A stretch of DNA of 64,000 nt. It comes from Planctomycetota bacterium (lineage in GTDB: Bacteria; Planctomycetota; UBA1135; GCA-002686595). The position numbers and the translations under genes were made by a program. Below the pieces are notes generated by a model, which was not told the DNA's origin, searched no databases, and was given only the letters and a program-made list of their open reading frames with translations. This document shows, piece after piece, positions 1 through 8,026 of this stretch. Within the stretch, counting starts at the first letter, position 1; each line of letters opens with the position of its first letter. The DNA lies in NCBI GenBank assembly GCA_002683825.1, contig NYUD01000047.1, positions 22,962 to 86,961 of the forward strand, read 5' to 3'.

Positions 1-1
1 G

Positions 2-730
2 CGCCAGAGTGCTCCGGACGCGAAGGGGACCATGGAGACGTATCACGTCGCCGACGTCTCGCCGGACATGTCGTTCCTGGAGATGCTCGATGTCCTCAAC
101 GAAAGCTTGATCGGTGAGGGGCGAGAGCCCGTGGCTTTCGACCACGACTGCCGCGAGGGGATCTGTGGCGCGTGCTCCCTGGTGATCGACGGGCAGGCCC
201 ACGGGCCGGAAACCGAGACCACCGTCTGCCAGCTTCACATGCGCCACTATTCCGATGGCGCCACGATCCACATCGAACCGTTCCGGGCCAATGCCTTTCC
301 GGTGCTCAAGGATCTCGTGATCGATCGTTCCGCCTTCGACCGCATCATCGCCGAGGGCGGTTTCATCTCCACCCACACCGGCAGTGCCCCCGACGCGAAC
401 GCGATTACGGTTGCGAAGGACCTGGCCGAGCGCGCGATGGACGCTGCAGCTTGCATCGGCTGCGGTGCTTGTGTTGCGGCATGCCCCAACTCGGCCGCCA
501 TGCTCTTCGTCGGCGCCAAGGTCTCCCACCTGGCGCTCCTGCCCCAGGGACAGGCCGAACGGAATCGTCGTGGGCTCGCCATGGTCGCGCGAATGGATCA
601 GGAGGGGTTCGGTAACTGCACGAACCACTTCGAGTGCATGGCCGCCTGCCCGAAGGGCATCTCGGTCGAGAACATCGCGCGCCTGAATCGCGAACTCCTA
701 CGCGGAGCGCTCGCGCCGCGAAGAGTGTAG
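2..730 (+). CDS. sdhB: Succinate dehydrogenase/fumarate reductase iron-sulfur subunit, 5' end outside window
   Basis: This is the electron-transfer subunit of complex II, passing electrons from the flavoprotein to the quinone-binding membrane anchor. Counting from the ATG at 32, a [2Fe-2S] cysteine set lies at 40, 45, 48 and 66 (CREGICGAC). Two further cluster motifs follow at 141-151 ([11 protein letters not shown]) and 196-206. The ATG at 32 is probably not the start: the frame stays open to the left edge and encodes [10 protein letters not shown], which resembles the conserved N-terminal strand upstream of this point in homologs. The gene is therefore 5'-truncated by the window. The sequence type resembles the short SdhB of Bacteroidetes/Planctomycetes. 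sdhA and sdhC are expected just upstream, outside the window. Confidence 0.93.
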   Translation, partial: RQSAPDAKGTMETYHVADVSPDMSFLEMLDVLNESLIGEGREPVAFDHDCREGICGACSLVIDGQAHGPETETTVCQLHMRHYSDGATIHIEPFRANAFPVLKDLVIDRSAFDRIIAEGGFISTHTGSAPDANAITVAKDLAERAMDAAACIGCGACVAACPNSAAMLFVGAKVSHLALLPQGQAERNRRGLAMVARMDQEGFGNCTNHFECMAACPKGISVENIARLNRELLRGALAPRRV

Positions 731-1125
731 GGCCCGCCAGGCTGCGCCCTGGACGCAAGCCCGCGCTACGCCTGCGGAGGGCCGGGGAGCGCGGAACGGA
801 CTCGAGTGGCCGTAGCCGGCGATCGGATGGCGGTTTTCCCTGGATGTGCGCACCTGCTACCGCTCGGAAACACGAGGCCCCCGCCCTGGGGCCCAGGGCC
901 CCTGGCGGCCCCCTGGAACCCGGAAAAACCTAGCCCCCTACGTCCCCTCCGGGGCCGCCAGGGGCTAGCATGGTCACCGGTGGGGCACGCCGTCGTCTCC
1001 TGGTATGGACTTTGCTCCTAGTGCACCGACCGGGTCCATCGCGGACCCATCCCCGAACCGAACAACCGAGTCCAAGCGATATCGCGGAATCGGTACTCAA
1101 CCCTCATTCCAATCGAGAGACAGAC
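731..1125. other. Intergenic region between sdhB and the first HEAT gene
   Basis: No convincing gene lies in these 395 bases; short open frames here are GC-driven. It holds a 15-base GC-only dyad with a central A at 888-902 (GGGGCCC/GGGCCCC). A hairpin pairs CTAGCCCC (930-937) with GGGGCTAG (961-968) and lacks a T-run. A sigma-54-like element lies at 1001-1016. The dyad sits about 100 bp upstream of that element, where enhancer-binding proteins often bind; that role is only a guess. Confidence 0.6.
1001..1016 (+). promoter_or_regulatory. Candidate sigma-54 (-24/-12) promoter
   Basis: TGGTATGGACTTTGCT fits the known RpoN consensus TGGCACG-N4-TTGCW at the invariant GG and GC with exact spacing. 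It lies 110 bases before the proposed HEAT start at 1126. A near-identical element precedes the paralogous gene at 3556-3571. If used, transcription would begin near 1027. This also argues against the longer frame opening at 970. Confidence 0.6.
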
Positions 1126-3225
1126 ATGAATAAGCTCGTCCTGGCCTCAGCGCTGCTGGCAGGCGGAACGCTCGGCCTCCAGAACGTCTCCTACGCCCAC
1201 GGCGGTCAATACCGCGGTCCGGGCGATACGGTTCCCCCTGGTGGCGGAGGCGGTGGTGGCGGCGGCGCCGGCCCCGCAGCCGGTCCCGCGGGTCCCTCGA
1301 CGCCCGGTCCAGGCGGACCGACCGCTCCCGGCCCGGCAGCGCCAGGTCCCGGAGGAGCTCCCGGTGCAGCGCCTGTCACCACGGGTGGCGGCGGCTCCAC
1401 CGGTCCCGACCTGACCGTCTGGAGTTTCTGGTGGGAGTTCAACAAGGAGCCCTACCTGAACCTGAAAGCACACGTTCACGAAGCCGGCAAACAGACGGGA
1501 AGCGACGGATTCTTCCTGGGGCAAGGTGAGAAAAGCAACGCCAGGGACAACCTCCGGCCGACGCCCGAGCAGATTCGCAATAAGGTCGTTCCGGCGCTCC
1601 TGACCGCGCTCGAGAACGAGACGAACAACGACATCGTCACCGGTTGCCTGATCGCCATCGCAAAGATAGGCGACGCGGAAAGCGAGTCCGGTGAGTCCGA
1701 GTTCGAGGGCCACATTTCCAAATGGCTCTCCGACTCGAACCAGGAGATCAGCGAGACGGCCGCCGTCTCCCTGGGCATCCTCGCGAACCCCAAGTCGATC
1801 GAGACGCTCAGGTCCCTCGTGTTCGATACGAGCGCCGGACGCAAGCTCGTCGGTCAGGGCCAGGTCCCCTACCGCACCCGTGCGTTTGCCGCCTACGGTC
1901 TCGGTTTGATCGGCGCCGGCACGAGCAGCGAAGAGGACCGTCACAACATCGTGGAGATCCTCCACCAGGCCATCGTCAGCGATGACAGCAGGACCCGCGA
2001 TATCCGTGTCTCCTGCATCATCGCCATGGGCCTCGTTCCGCTCGAGACGATCACGTCCGAGGCGCCCGAGGACCTGAAGAAGGGCGAGGTTGCCCCGCCC
2101 CAGGGGTCGCGCACCGCACAGCTCGACTACATGCTCGACTTCTTCGAAGACAAGCAGCAGAACTACCTCGTTCGCGCCCACTGCCCGACCGCCATGGCTC
2201 GCCTCATTCAGGGGTTGCCCGCGGAACTGCACGGCGAGTACAAGGCGAAGATCGCCGATGCCCTGTTGCAACGCCTTTCCAAGAGCTCCAAGGAGCAGCG
2301 CGAAGTGCAGCAAAGCTCCGTCCTGGCGCTCGGCCTGATCGGTTCGAACGATGGCAAGGACAAGCTCGACAAGCAGATTCGCAAGGCCCTCTCCGAGGTT
2401 CCGAAGAACGTCTCCGATCAGCAGGCACGCTACTTCTCGATGATCGCCATGGCGAAAATCGGTTTCTCGCCCGGGAATGAAGCATCCGATGTCGGCATCA
2501 AGGAAGCCTCTTCCTATCTGACGGGTCAGCTCGCCAAGGGCAAGAAGCTTGCCAGGCCGTGGGCCGGTCTCTCCTGTGGTGTTCTCGGTCGCGGCTTGGC
2601 CGAGGGCAGCACGGGTGACGGGCGCATCGAGGAACTTCAGGCCGCCGTCCGCGACGTTCTCGCCGGCGAAAAGGACAACTCCAAGATCGGCGCCTACGCC
2701 ATCTCGTCGGGCATCATGGAAGACGTCGAGGCGACCGAGACGTTGCTCGAGAAGTTCAACCGCGTGCGCGACGACGAAGCCCGTGGCTATGTCGCCATCG
2801 CGCTCGGGCTCATGAACGCTCGTGCGGCGATCGAAGACATCCAGAAGGTCGTCAAGGAGTCGAAGTACCGTCCCGACCTCCTCAAGCAGGCCGCCATCTC
2901 GCTCGGCCTCCTGGGGGACAAGGCACTGGTGCCCGGGCTCATCGACATGCTGGGTGAGGCCAAGAGTCTGGCCACCCAGGCCGCGGTCTCCACGGCCCTC
3001 GGCTTCATCGGTGACCAGCGCTCGATCGACCCGCTCGTCGCGATGCTCAGTGATGGAGACGTCACGCCGAGGGCCCGCGGCTTCGCCGCGGTGGCTCTGG
3101 GCATCGTCGCGGACAAGGAGCTCTTGCCCTGGAACTCCAAGATCGCCCTCGATCTGAACTACCGTTCCTCGACCGAAACCCTGACGAACCAGTCATCGGG
3201 TACCGGCATCCTGGACATCCTCTAG
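1126..3225 (+). CDS. Exported HEAT-repeat protein (paralog 1)
   Basis: A 699-residue protein with a signal peptide at about 1-25 and a Gly/Pro/Ala low-complexity stretch at about 27-94 containing PGDTVPPGG. An aromatic segment with WWEF near 101 follows, then a long array of alpha-helical HEAT/PBS-lyase-like repeats with recurrent ALGLIG, SLGLLGD and ALGFIGD units to the C-terminus. HEAT arrays are protein-interaction scaffolds, and export implies an envelope or extracellular role; the partner is unknown. The ATG at 1126 is chosen because it opens directly on the signal peptide, whereas the frame upstream to 970 encodes no plausible leader and spans the promoter-like element. A strong terminator follows. 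The next gene is a clear paralog with matching aromatic segment, repeat array and C-terminus. Confidence 0.85.
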   Translation: MNKLVLASALLAGGTLGLQNVSYAHGGQYRGPGDTVPPGGGGGGGGGAGPAAGPAGPSTPGPGGPTAPGPAAPGPGGAPGAAPVTTGGGGSTGPDLTVWSFWWEFNKEPYLNLKAHVHEAGKQTGSDGFFLGQGEKSNARDNLRPTPEQIRNKVVPALLTALENETNNDIVTGCLIAIAKIGDAESESGESEFEGHISKWLSDSNQEISETAAVSLGILANPKSIETLRSLVFDTSAGRKLVGQGQVPYRTRAFAAYGLGLIGAGTSSEEDRHNIVEILHQAIVSDDSRTRDIRVSCIIAMGLVPLETITSEAPEDLKKGEVAPPQGSRTAQLDYMLDFFEDKQQNYLVRAHCPTAMARLIQGLPAELHGEYKAKIADALLQRLSKSSKEQREVQQSSVLALGLIGSNDGKDKLDKQIRKALSEVPKNVSDQQARYFSMIAMAKIGFSPGNEASDVGIKEASSYLTGQLAKGKKLARPWAGLSCGVLGRGLAEGSTGDGRIEELQAAVRDVLAGEKDNSKIGAYAISSGIMEDVEATETLLEKFNRVRDDEARGYVAIALGLMNARAAIEDIQKVVKESKYRPDLLKQAAISLGLLGDKALVPGLIDMLGEAKSLATQAAVSTALGFIGDQRSIDPLVAMLSDGDVTPRARGFAAVALGIVADKELLPWNSKIALDLNYRSSTETLTNQSSGTGILDIL

Positions 3226-3247
3226 GGAACGTGGTCGGGGCTATTTC

Positions 3248-3291
3248 AGCAGCCGCCCGGGCGGAAAACCGTCGGGGCGGCTGCTCTTTTT
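3248..3291 (+). terminator. Intrinsic terminator after HEAT paralog 1
   Basis: A perfect 11-bp stem pairs AGCAGCCGCCC (3248-3258) with GGGCGGCTGCT (3275-3285), followed by C and five T. It begins 23 bases after the stop codon. It would separate transcription of the two HEAT genes, so the second needs its own promoter. Confidence 0.85.
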
Positions 3292-3555
3292 CCAGGGCCC
3301 CCCGGGACCCCCACCCGGCCGAACCCCCTGCCCCCGAGCGGGCGCAAGCGCTCGCTCACCTGGGCGAATTCGCGGATATTGCGGGGCTGGAGCCGCCTCC
3401 TGCCCTGCATCCACGATGGGATCCTCCGGGCGTTCCTCGACGCGGCGGCGGACAGGCGCTGGAGAGGTTGGGCGGGGCTTTCGCCCGCCCTCAGGTGCCT
3501 TTTCTGCGGCGTGTGGAAACCGCTCCCCCCCCTCCCGGGGGCCCCCGTGGAACCC

Positions 3556-3571
3556 TGGCATGGAATTTGTA
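3556..3571 (+). promoter_or_regulatory. Candidate sigma-54 (-24/-12) promoter
   Basis: TGGCATGGAATTTGTA matches the RpoN consensus at TGGCA and at TTG with the right spacing; the usual C after TTG is T. Compared with the element at 1001-1016 it differs at four of 16 positions and keeps the same register, including a preceding CC. It lies 60 bases before the ATG at 3631. Confidence 0.5.
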
Positions 3572-3630
3572 AGTTTTTTTTGGATGTGTCACCTTCGCTC
3601 GAACCGACGAAACTCATCGGTGCTACTGCC

Positions 3631-5814
3631 ATGAAGATCCTCCCCAAGCTTCTCTTCGCGGTCTCCTCACTCGCCCTCGCCGCATCCCTCGCCAGCGCCC
3701 CCACGGCACAGGGCGGAGGCCTCGGTCAGGGCCAAGGGGGTATCGGGGACGGCGGCAATTCCGGTGGCGGTCCGGGCGGCGGTCCGGGTGGCGGTCCGGG
3801 CGGCGGCAGCGGTGGCACCAATCCCGGCCCGGGGGACACGGTTCCGGGGGGTGGATCCGGCGGCGGCAACCCCAACGGTGGTACGCCACCCCGTCCCCCC
3901 GCTGCGGGTCCCGTCGGTTCACCCTCCGCACCCACCTACGGGACGGGCGCCAACCCCCTCGCTCCACGGATCCCTCCGCCCGGCTTCGGAGACTTCCCGG
4001 GCTCGCCGAACTCGAATCCTCCGCCGGTCACCCCCTCCAGTCCTCCGGTGGTAGACAACCCCAACTCCTGGCAGACGTGGTGGCACTACAACCGCTGGGC
4101 ACACCTGCGCGCGGGCGCGGTTTCTTCTTCGGGTGGCGACGGCTTCTACCTCGGCCACGGCGAGAAGCCCCAGACCTCTCCGCTCTTGCGGGTCACCCGC
4201 AATCAGGTGCGCGACATCATTGCGCCGACCTTGACCGCAGGCCTGCTACGCGGTGGAAGCAACTCATTCGAGGTCTTCACTCTCCACGCCCTGGCCAAAC
4301 TGCGCGGCCTCGAACGCTCGGAAGGTGTGGCGGATTTCGACGAGGTGGCCAGGCGCGTGTTGCGCAACGGCAGCCAGCTCACGGCTGAAAAAGCCGCGCT
4401 GGCCCTGGGCATCCGCGGCGAGGATCGCTTCCTCCCCTGGCTATCCGCCATCCTGGCCGATGCCCAGATGGGTAGGGAGCTGGTCGGCCGATCGAAAATC
4501 GGACACCGGCTACGGGCCTTTGCCGCCTACGGCCTCGGCCTGCTAGGCGATCGCACCAGCGATCCGCAGGTGAAGCTGAAGATCATGGCCGCACTCACGG
4601 AGTCACTCGCCGTCGAACGCGACGAGGTACAGGCCGCCTGCGTCTTCGCCCTCGGGCTGGCTCCCCTGCCGTTGCCCAGCGATTCGGCCGACGGCGTTCT
4701 TACGGGTCTCACAAGGGTGGATCAGGTCAAACACCTCCTGACGTTTTTCGAGAACGACCAGTCCTCGTTCCTCGCGCGTTCGCAGGTGCCCGGCGCGCTC
4801 GCTCGCCTCGCCGATGGTGTTCCGGAGTCTTTGCGCTCTTACGTCGCCTGGGCCCTCCTCACCGCTTCGGGAGTGCACTCCAAGGAACGGCGCGAGGTTC
4901 AGAACGCTGCGGTCATCGCGCTCGGCAAAATCGGCCGTTCCGGCTCCGAACCCATCGATCAAGAAATCCGCTCGCACCTCGAAAAACTGACTTCGAAGAG
5001 CGGAGGAGACCGCTCCACCCGCTACCTGGCCACGATTGCGCTGGCCGAGTCCTCGGCTCGCCCCGGCGACGGCGAAGAGCCGCTCGCGGGCCTGGCGACA
5101 ACGCGCAAGATTCTCTTGCGCACCCTCGACCGCAGCCGTGGCGAAACCCTCGCCTGGACGGCCCTGGCCCTGGGCCTTCTCGAAGAGGATGCGGCCATGC
5201 GCGGTGCCGTGCCCGATCCGTCCTCCGGTAAGAGTTTGCGACAGCTCTACGCCCGCAGCCGCTCCTCCGAAGTCTCCAGCGCCATCGCCGTCGCACTCGG
5301 AATGCTGCGCGACCAGGAATCCGGTGAGATGCTCGTCGAGCGAATGCGGACCACCGGTGATTCTCTCAAGCGCAGCTACAGCGCGCTCGCCTTGGGCATG
5401 ATCGGCTTCCCCGGAGCCGTTCAGCCCCTGCGCGAAGTTCTCGCCGTATCGACCAGCCAGCCGCGTGTCATCGAAAGCACGGCGATCGCACTCTCCTTGC
5501 TCGGGGACCAGCAAACAGGTTCGCGCCTCTTCAGCCTCCTGAAGAAGTCCGCCAACCCCAAGGTTCAGGCCTCGATTGCCTCGGCGATGGGCTGGATCAA
5601 GGATCCCCGGCCACTTCTTGAGCTGACCCAGCTCATTTCCGATACGCGACGTAACGACACTGCTCGTGCATGGACCGCCGTGTGCATCGGTCGTATCTGC
5701 GACACCGACGACTGGCCCTGGGTCGGTCGCCTCTCGGTCGACGTTCTTTACGACGTCTTCCTACCGACGCTGATCGAACCGACGTACCAGAGCGGTCTTC
5801 TGGATCTGCCCTAA
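3631..5814 (+). CDS. Exported HEAT-repeat protein (paralog 2)
   Basis: A 727-residue protein with a signal peptide at about 1-27 and a long Gly- then Pro-rich linker at about 28-145, including PGDTVPGGG. A Trp-rich WQTWWHYNRW segment lies near 148, followed by HEAT repeats (AAYGLGLLGD, ALGMIG, ALSLLGD). It parallels the preceding gene: both read DGFFLG/DGFYLG after the aromatic segment and end on GILDIL/GLLDLP. The start is the ATG at 3631, which opens on a hydrophobic leader; the frame upstream to 3379 encodes no leader. It is probably transcribed on its own, with a promoter-like element upstream and a terminator just downstream. It is likely an envelope scaffold; no catalytic motif is visible. 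Confidence 0.85.
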   Translation: MKILPKLLFAVSSLALAASLASAPTAQGGGLGQGQGGIGDGGNSGGGPGGGPGGGPGGGSGGTNPGPGDTVPGGGSGGGNPNGGTPPRPPAAGPVGSPSAPTYGTGANPLAPRIPPPGFGDFPGSPNSNPPPVTPSSPPVVDNPNSWQTWWHYNRWAHLRAGAVSSSGGDGFYLGHGEKPQTSPLLRVTRNQVRDIIAPTLTAGLLRGGSNSFEVFTLHALAKLRGLERSEGVADFDEVARRVLRNGSQLTAEKAALALGIRGEDRFLPWLSAILADAQMGRELVGRSKIGHRLRAFAAYGLGLLGDRTSDPQVKLKIMAALTESLAVERDEVQAACVFALGLAPLPLPSDSADGVLTGLTRVDQVKHLLTFFENDQSSFLARSQVPGALARLADGVPESLRSYVAWALLTASGVHSKERREVQNAAVIALGKIGRSGSEPIDQEIRSHLEKLTSKSGGDRSTRYLATIALAESSARPGDGEEPLAGLATTRKILLRTLDRSRGETLAWTALALGLLEEDAAMRGAVPDPSSGKSLRQLYARSRSSEVSSAIAVALGMLRDQESGEMLVERMRTTGDSLKRSYSALALGMIGFPGAVQPLREVLAVSTSQPRVIESTAIALSLLGDQQTGSRLFSLLKKSANPKVQASIASAMGWIKDPRPLLELTQLISDTRRNDTARAWTAVCIGRICDTDDWPWVGRLSVDVLYDVFLPTLIEPTYQSGLLDLP

Positions 5815-5838
5815 CAATCCAAGGCAGATCGATAGCAA

Positions 5839-5873
5839 AGAAACCCGGGTGCGCTCACCACTCCCGGGTTTCT
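5839..5873. terminator. Bidirectional hairpin terminator
   Basis: An 11-bp perfect stem (5839-5849 with 5863-5873) is centred on CCCGGG and flanked by A-rich and T-rich ends, with a 13-base loop. It lies between convergent genes and can serve both strands. Confidence 0.75.
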
Positions 5874-5875
5874 CC

Positions 5876-6400
5876 CTAGGGGACGGACCGCCGCCCGACG
5901 AATACGAGCACCCCGAACGCCAGTACCATGGTTGCGAGCGCCACGACCCGGGCTCGCATCAGGGCCGTACCTCGCGTACGAAGACCCTCCTCAAGCGCGG
6001 CGGCCCGTTCCTCGAAGTCCTCGACCGCTGCCTGCCAACCGGGCCGCGCAGTGGCCGCGAGCTCGGTCGCTTCCACGGCCTTTGCCAGGCGACCGACATA
6101 GAGCCGGGCCAGCTTCGCATCCCCTAACCAGAGCGCCACGGACGCGCCCCGGTGGAGCAACTCGAGGTGTTCGGGTCGGTGGCCGAGGCCGGCCTCCAGG
6201 TGTTCGAGCGCCAGCGTCGGAGCACCTGCGCGGTAGTACAGATTCGTCCACAGATTTTCGGTCTCAGCGCTCGCAGGCAGGGCCTGCAGCTGCGCCACGG
6301 CTCGGCGCAAGTCACCCTCGGCGATCGCGCTGCGAGTCGCATCGAGGGGGTCTTCCTGGAGCTGCTGGGCCACGGCCAACAAGGCGAGCCAGGCCAACAT
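5876..6400 (-). CDS. TPR-like protein with N- and C-terminal membrane segments
   Basis: A 174-residue protein. A short hydrophobic N-terminus (MLAWLALLAVAQQL) is followed by helix pairs with TPR-like spacing (WTNLYYRAGAPTLALEHLEAG, with ASVALWLGDAKLARLYV). A charged stretch comes next, and a C-terminal transmembrane segment starts at about residue 148 (VVALATMVLAFGVLVFV) and ends RRSVP. The ATG overlaps the stop of the upstream gene in TGATG, which fixes the start; the frame extending further upstream is Arg/Pro-rich shadow sequence. Last gene of a minus-strand operon, ending at the bidirectional terminator. It is probably a membrane-bound adaptor; the function is unknown. Confidence 0.7.
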   Translation of the reverse strand: MLAWLALLAVAQQLQEDPLDATRSAIAEGDLRRAVAQLQALPASAETENLWTNLYYRAGAPTLALEHLEAGLGHRPEHLELLHRGASVALWLGDAKLARLYVGRLAKAVEATELAATARPGWQAAVEDFEERAAALEEGLRTRGTALMRARVVALATMVLAFGVLVFVGRRSVP

Positions 6401-7968
6401 CAGCCTGCGCCTCCGCCGCCGAGCCGTCGCCGATGGCCTTCTTCGATCGAACGTTTTTGAAGGATCTCCACCGGCGCCTGATTGTCCACCAGGACGCCGC
6501 CTTGCTCGTCCGCTTCGATGCGTTGAAAGAATCCGGGCAGTTCGCGCGGATGCAGGACATCCGCGACTTCCCGGCCTGCGTCGGCCAGACGATTGCCCTC
6601 CCAGGGCAGTGCGGCACCGCGTCGAGCGAACAGGGTGTAGTTGCGCGAATGGGGCACGGACATGAGCAGCACGGGATCCTCGAAGGCGCGGGCCGCGGTG
6701 CGGGCCACCGTTCGGACCAACGGGTCGTCGAAGCCGAAGCCGCCGAGGTTGGCGCATAGAAAACCGCCCTCCTTCAGGTGTGCCCGGACCTCCCGAAAGA
6801 ACTCGAGCGTGCACAGGTGCGGCGGGATCTCGATCTGGTTGGCATAGCAATCCAGGACGATCTGATCGAATTCCTGGTCGAGCGCCCGCAGCGCAACCCG
6901 GGCATCGAGATCGGCATGAACACGGTGGGTTTCATCCTCGATGAGCTCGAGGTCGGCCTTCGCAAACTCCACCACCAAAGGGTCCAGTTCGATACCTGTG
7001 AAATCGAGGGAGAGACCCGGCGGGGCCGCACCTTCGATGACGCGCACGGCCGTCCCGGCTCCGAGTCCCAAAATCAACACGCTCCACGAGCCGGACTTGT
7101 CGCCCCAATGTGCGGGCAACGCAAAGTCGTTGTAGTAGAATCCCGCCGGCAAGAGCCCCGGTTCTTCCTGCCACACGGATTGGAAAGAGTCGAAACCTTC
7201 GTTGACCTGCAGGTAGCGAAACAAACCCCTTTCATCGTCGGGGCCCTCGACCACACGTACGGACTGGTACGGGGATTCGCCGCGTTGAAGGACCCGCCAA
7301 CCCTCCGGAGGTGACGGTCCTCCTGCGCTCCCATAGGTGGCTGTTCGAGAAACGCCCAGCCCGACCGCTGCCAGCCACAAGACGATCGGCGCCGCGACGC
7401 TCGAGACCTTTCCCTTTGCGACCCGGAGCGCCAGAGCGCCGGCGAGGCAGAGAAAGAGGGACGCGGTGAGGAAGGTCCCGATCAATCCCAGTTGCGGTAC
7501 CAGGACGTGACTGGTCGAGAAGACGCCGACCAGGCTGCCGAGTGTTCCGCTTGCGAGCACCTTTCCTCCGGCGTTGCCCGCGCTGCGCCGATCCATGCGG
7601 GCGACGGATTCGACCGCCAGGGGCGACACCGCCCCGAGAAGGGCCGCGGGGGGCAGGAAGAGAACGAGTGAGACGGCGAGACTCCCCCACAGAACCAGGG
7701 AAGCAGCCTCGTGCAGCGCGAGTTCGCTCGGAAGAAAGAAGCGTGCAAGTGGCCCGCTAAAGGCGGGAATGAAGGCGGTCAGGGGTCCCGCGAGGAGGAG
7801 CATCCCCCCCAGCTTGGAGACCGGTGCGCTTCCGGTCGCCAGGCGTCCCCCCATCCAGTACCCCCCTGCCAGGCCGAGCAGTACGACCGCGATGACGTTG
7901 GTCCACACGACCAGAGAGGTGCCGAACCAGGGCGCCAGCAAGCGCACCGCAGCCAGCTCCATGATCAT
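6400..7968 (-). CDS. Membrane-embedded spermidine-synthase-like protein
   Basis: A 522-residue fusion. The N-terminal part (about 1-225) has several hydrophobic helices and resembles the MFS-like half of fused SpeE-type proteins (ELAAVRLLAPWFG, then WTNVIAVVLLGLAGGYWMGG). The C-terminal part is a Rossmann methyltransferase-like SpeE domain with ILGLGAGTAVRVIEG, TGIELDPLVVEFAKAD and IVLDCYANQIEIPPHL. Aminopropyl transfer is uncertain, as many fused homologs have no proven substrate. The frame continues upstream of the ATG at 7968 and encodes RAILLVAAVGGAGT, which looks like the first family helix, yet no ATG, GTG or TTG is found there; the true start is unclear. The stop overlaps the next ATG. 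Confidence 0.75.
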   Translation of the reverse strand: MIMELAAVRLLAPWFGTSLVVWTNVIAVVLLGLAGGYWMGGRLATGSAPVSKLGGMLLLAGPLTAFIPAFSGPLARFFLPSELALHEAASLVLWGSLAVSLVLFLPPAALLGAVSPLAVESVARMDRRSAGNAGGKVLASGTLGSLVGVFSTSHVLVPQLGLIGTFLTASLFLCLAGALALRVAKGKVSSVAAPIVLWLAAVGLGVSRTATYGSAGGPSPPEGWRVLQRGESPYQSVRVVEGPDDERGLFRYLQVNEGFDSFQSVWQEEPGLLPAGFYYNDFALPAHWGDKSGSWSVLILGLGAGTAVRVIEGAAPPGLSLDFTGIELDPLVVEFAKADLELIEDETHRVHADLDARVALRALDQEFDQIVLDCYANQIEIPPHLCTLEFFREVRAHLKEGGFLCANLGGFGFDDPLVRTVARTAARAFEDPVLLMSVPHSRNYTLFARRGAALPWEGNRLADAGREVADVLHPRELPGFFQRIEADEQGGVLVDNQAPVEILQKRSIEEGHRRRLGGGGAG

Positions 7969-8026
7969 CGTCCCCGCCCCACCTACGGCGGCAACGAGAA
8001 GGATGGCGCGGGTGGAGTGCGCTGGC

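Larger units (their letters stand above)
3226..3630. other. Intergenic region between the two HEAT paralogs
   Basis: No supportable gene. It contains the terminator of the first HEAT gene (3248-3291), a 12-base palindrome of G and C tracts at 3536-3547, a sigma-54-like element at 3556-3571, and a run of eight T at 3574-3581 just before the predicted transcription start of the second HEAT gene. Confidence 0.65.

Noticed and set aside
1147..2313. Long minus-strand open frame opposite HEAT paralog 1
   Set aside because: It is antisense to a gene with clear repeats and a signal peptide, has no family motif, and reflects the high GC third position.
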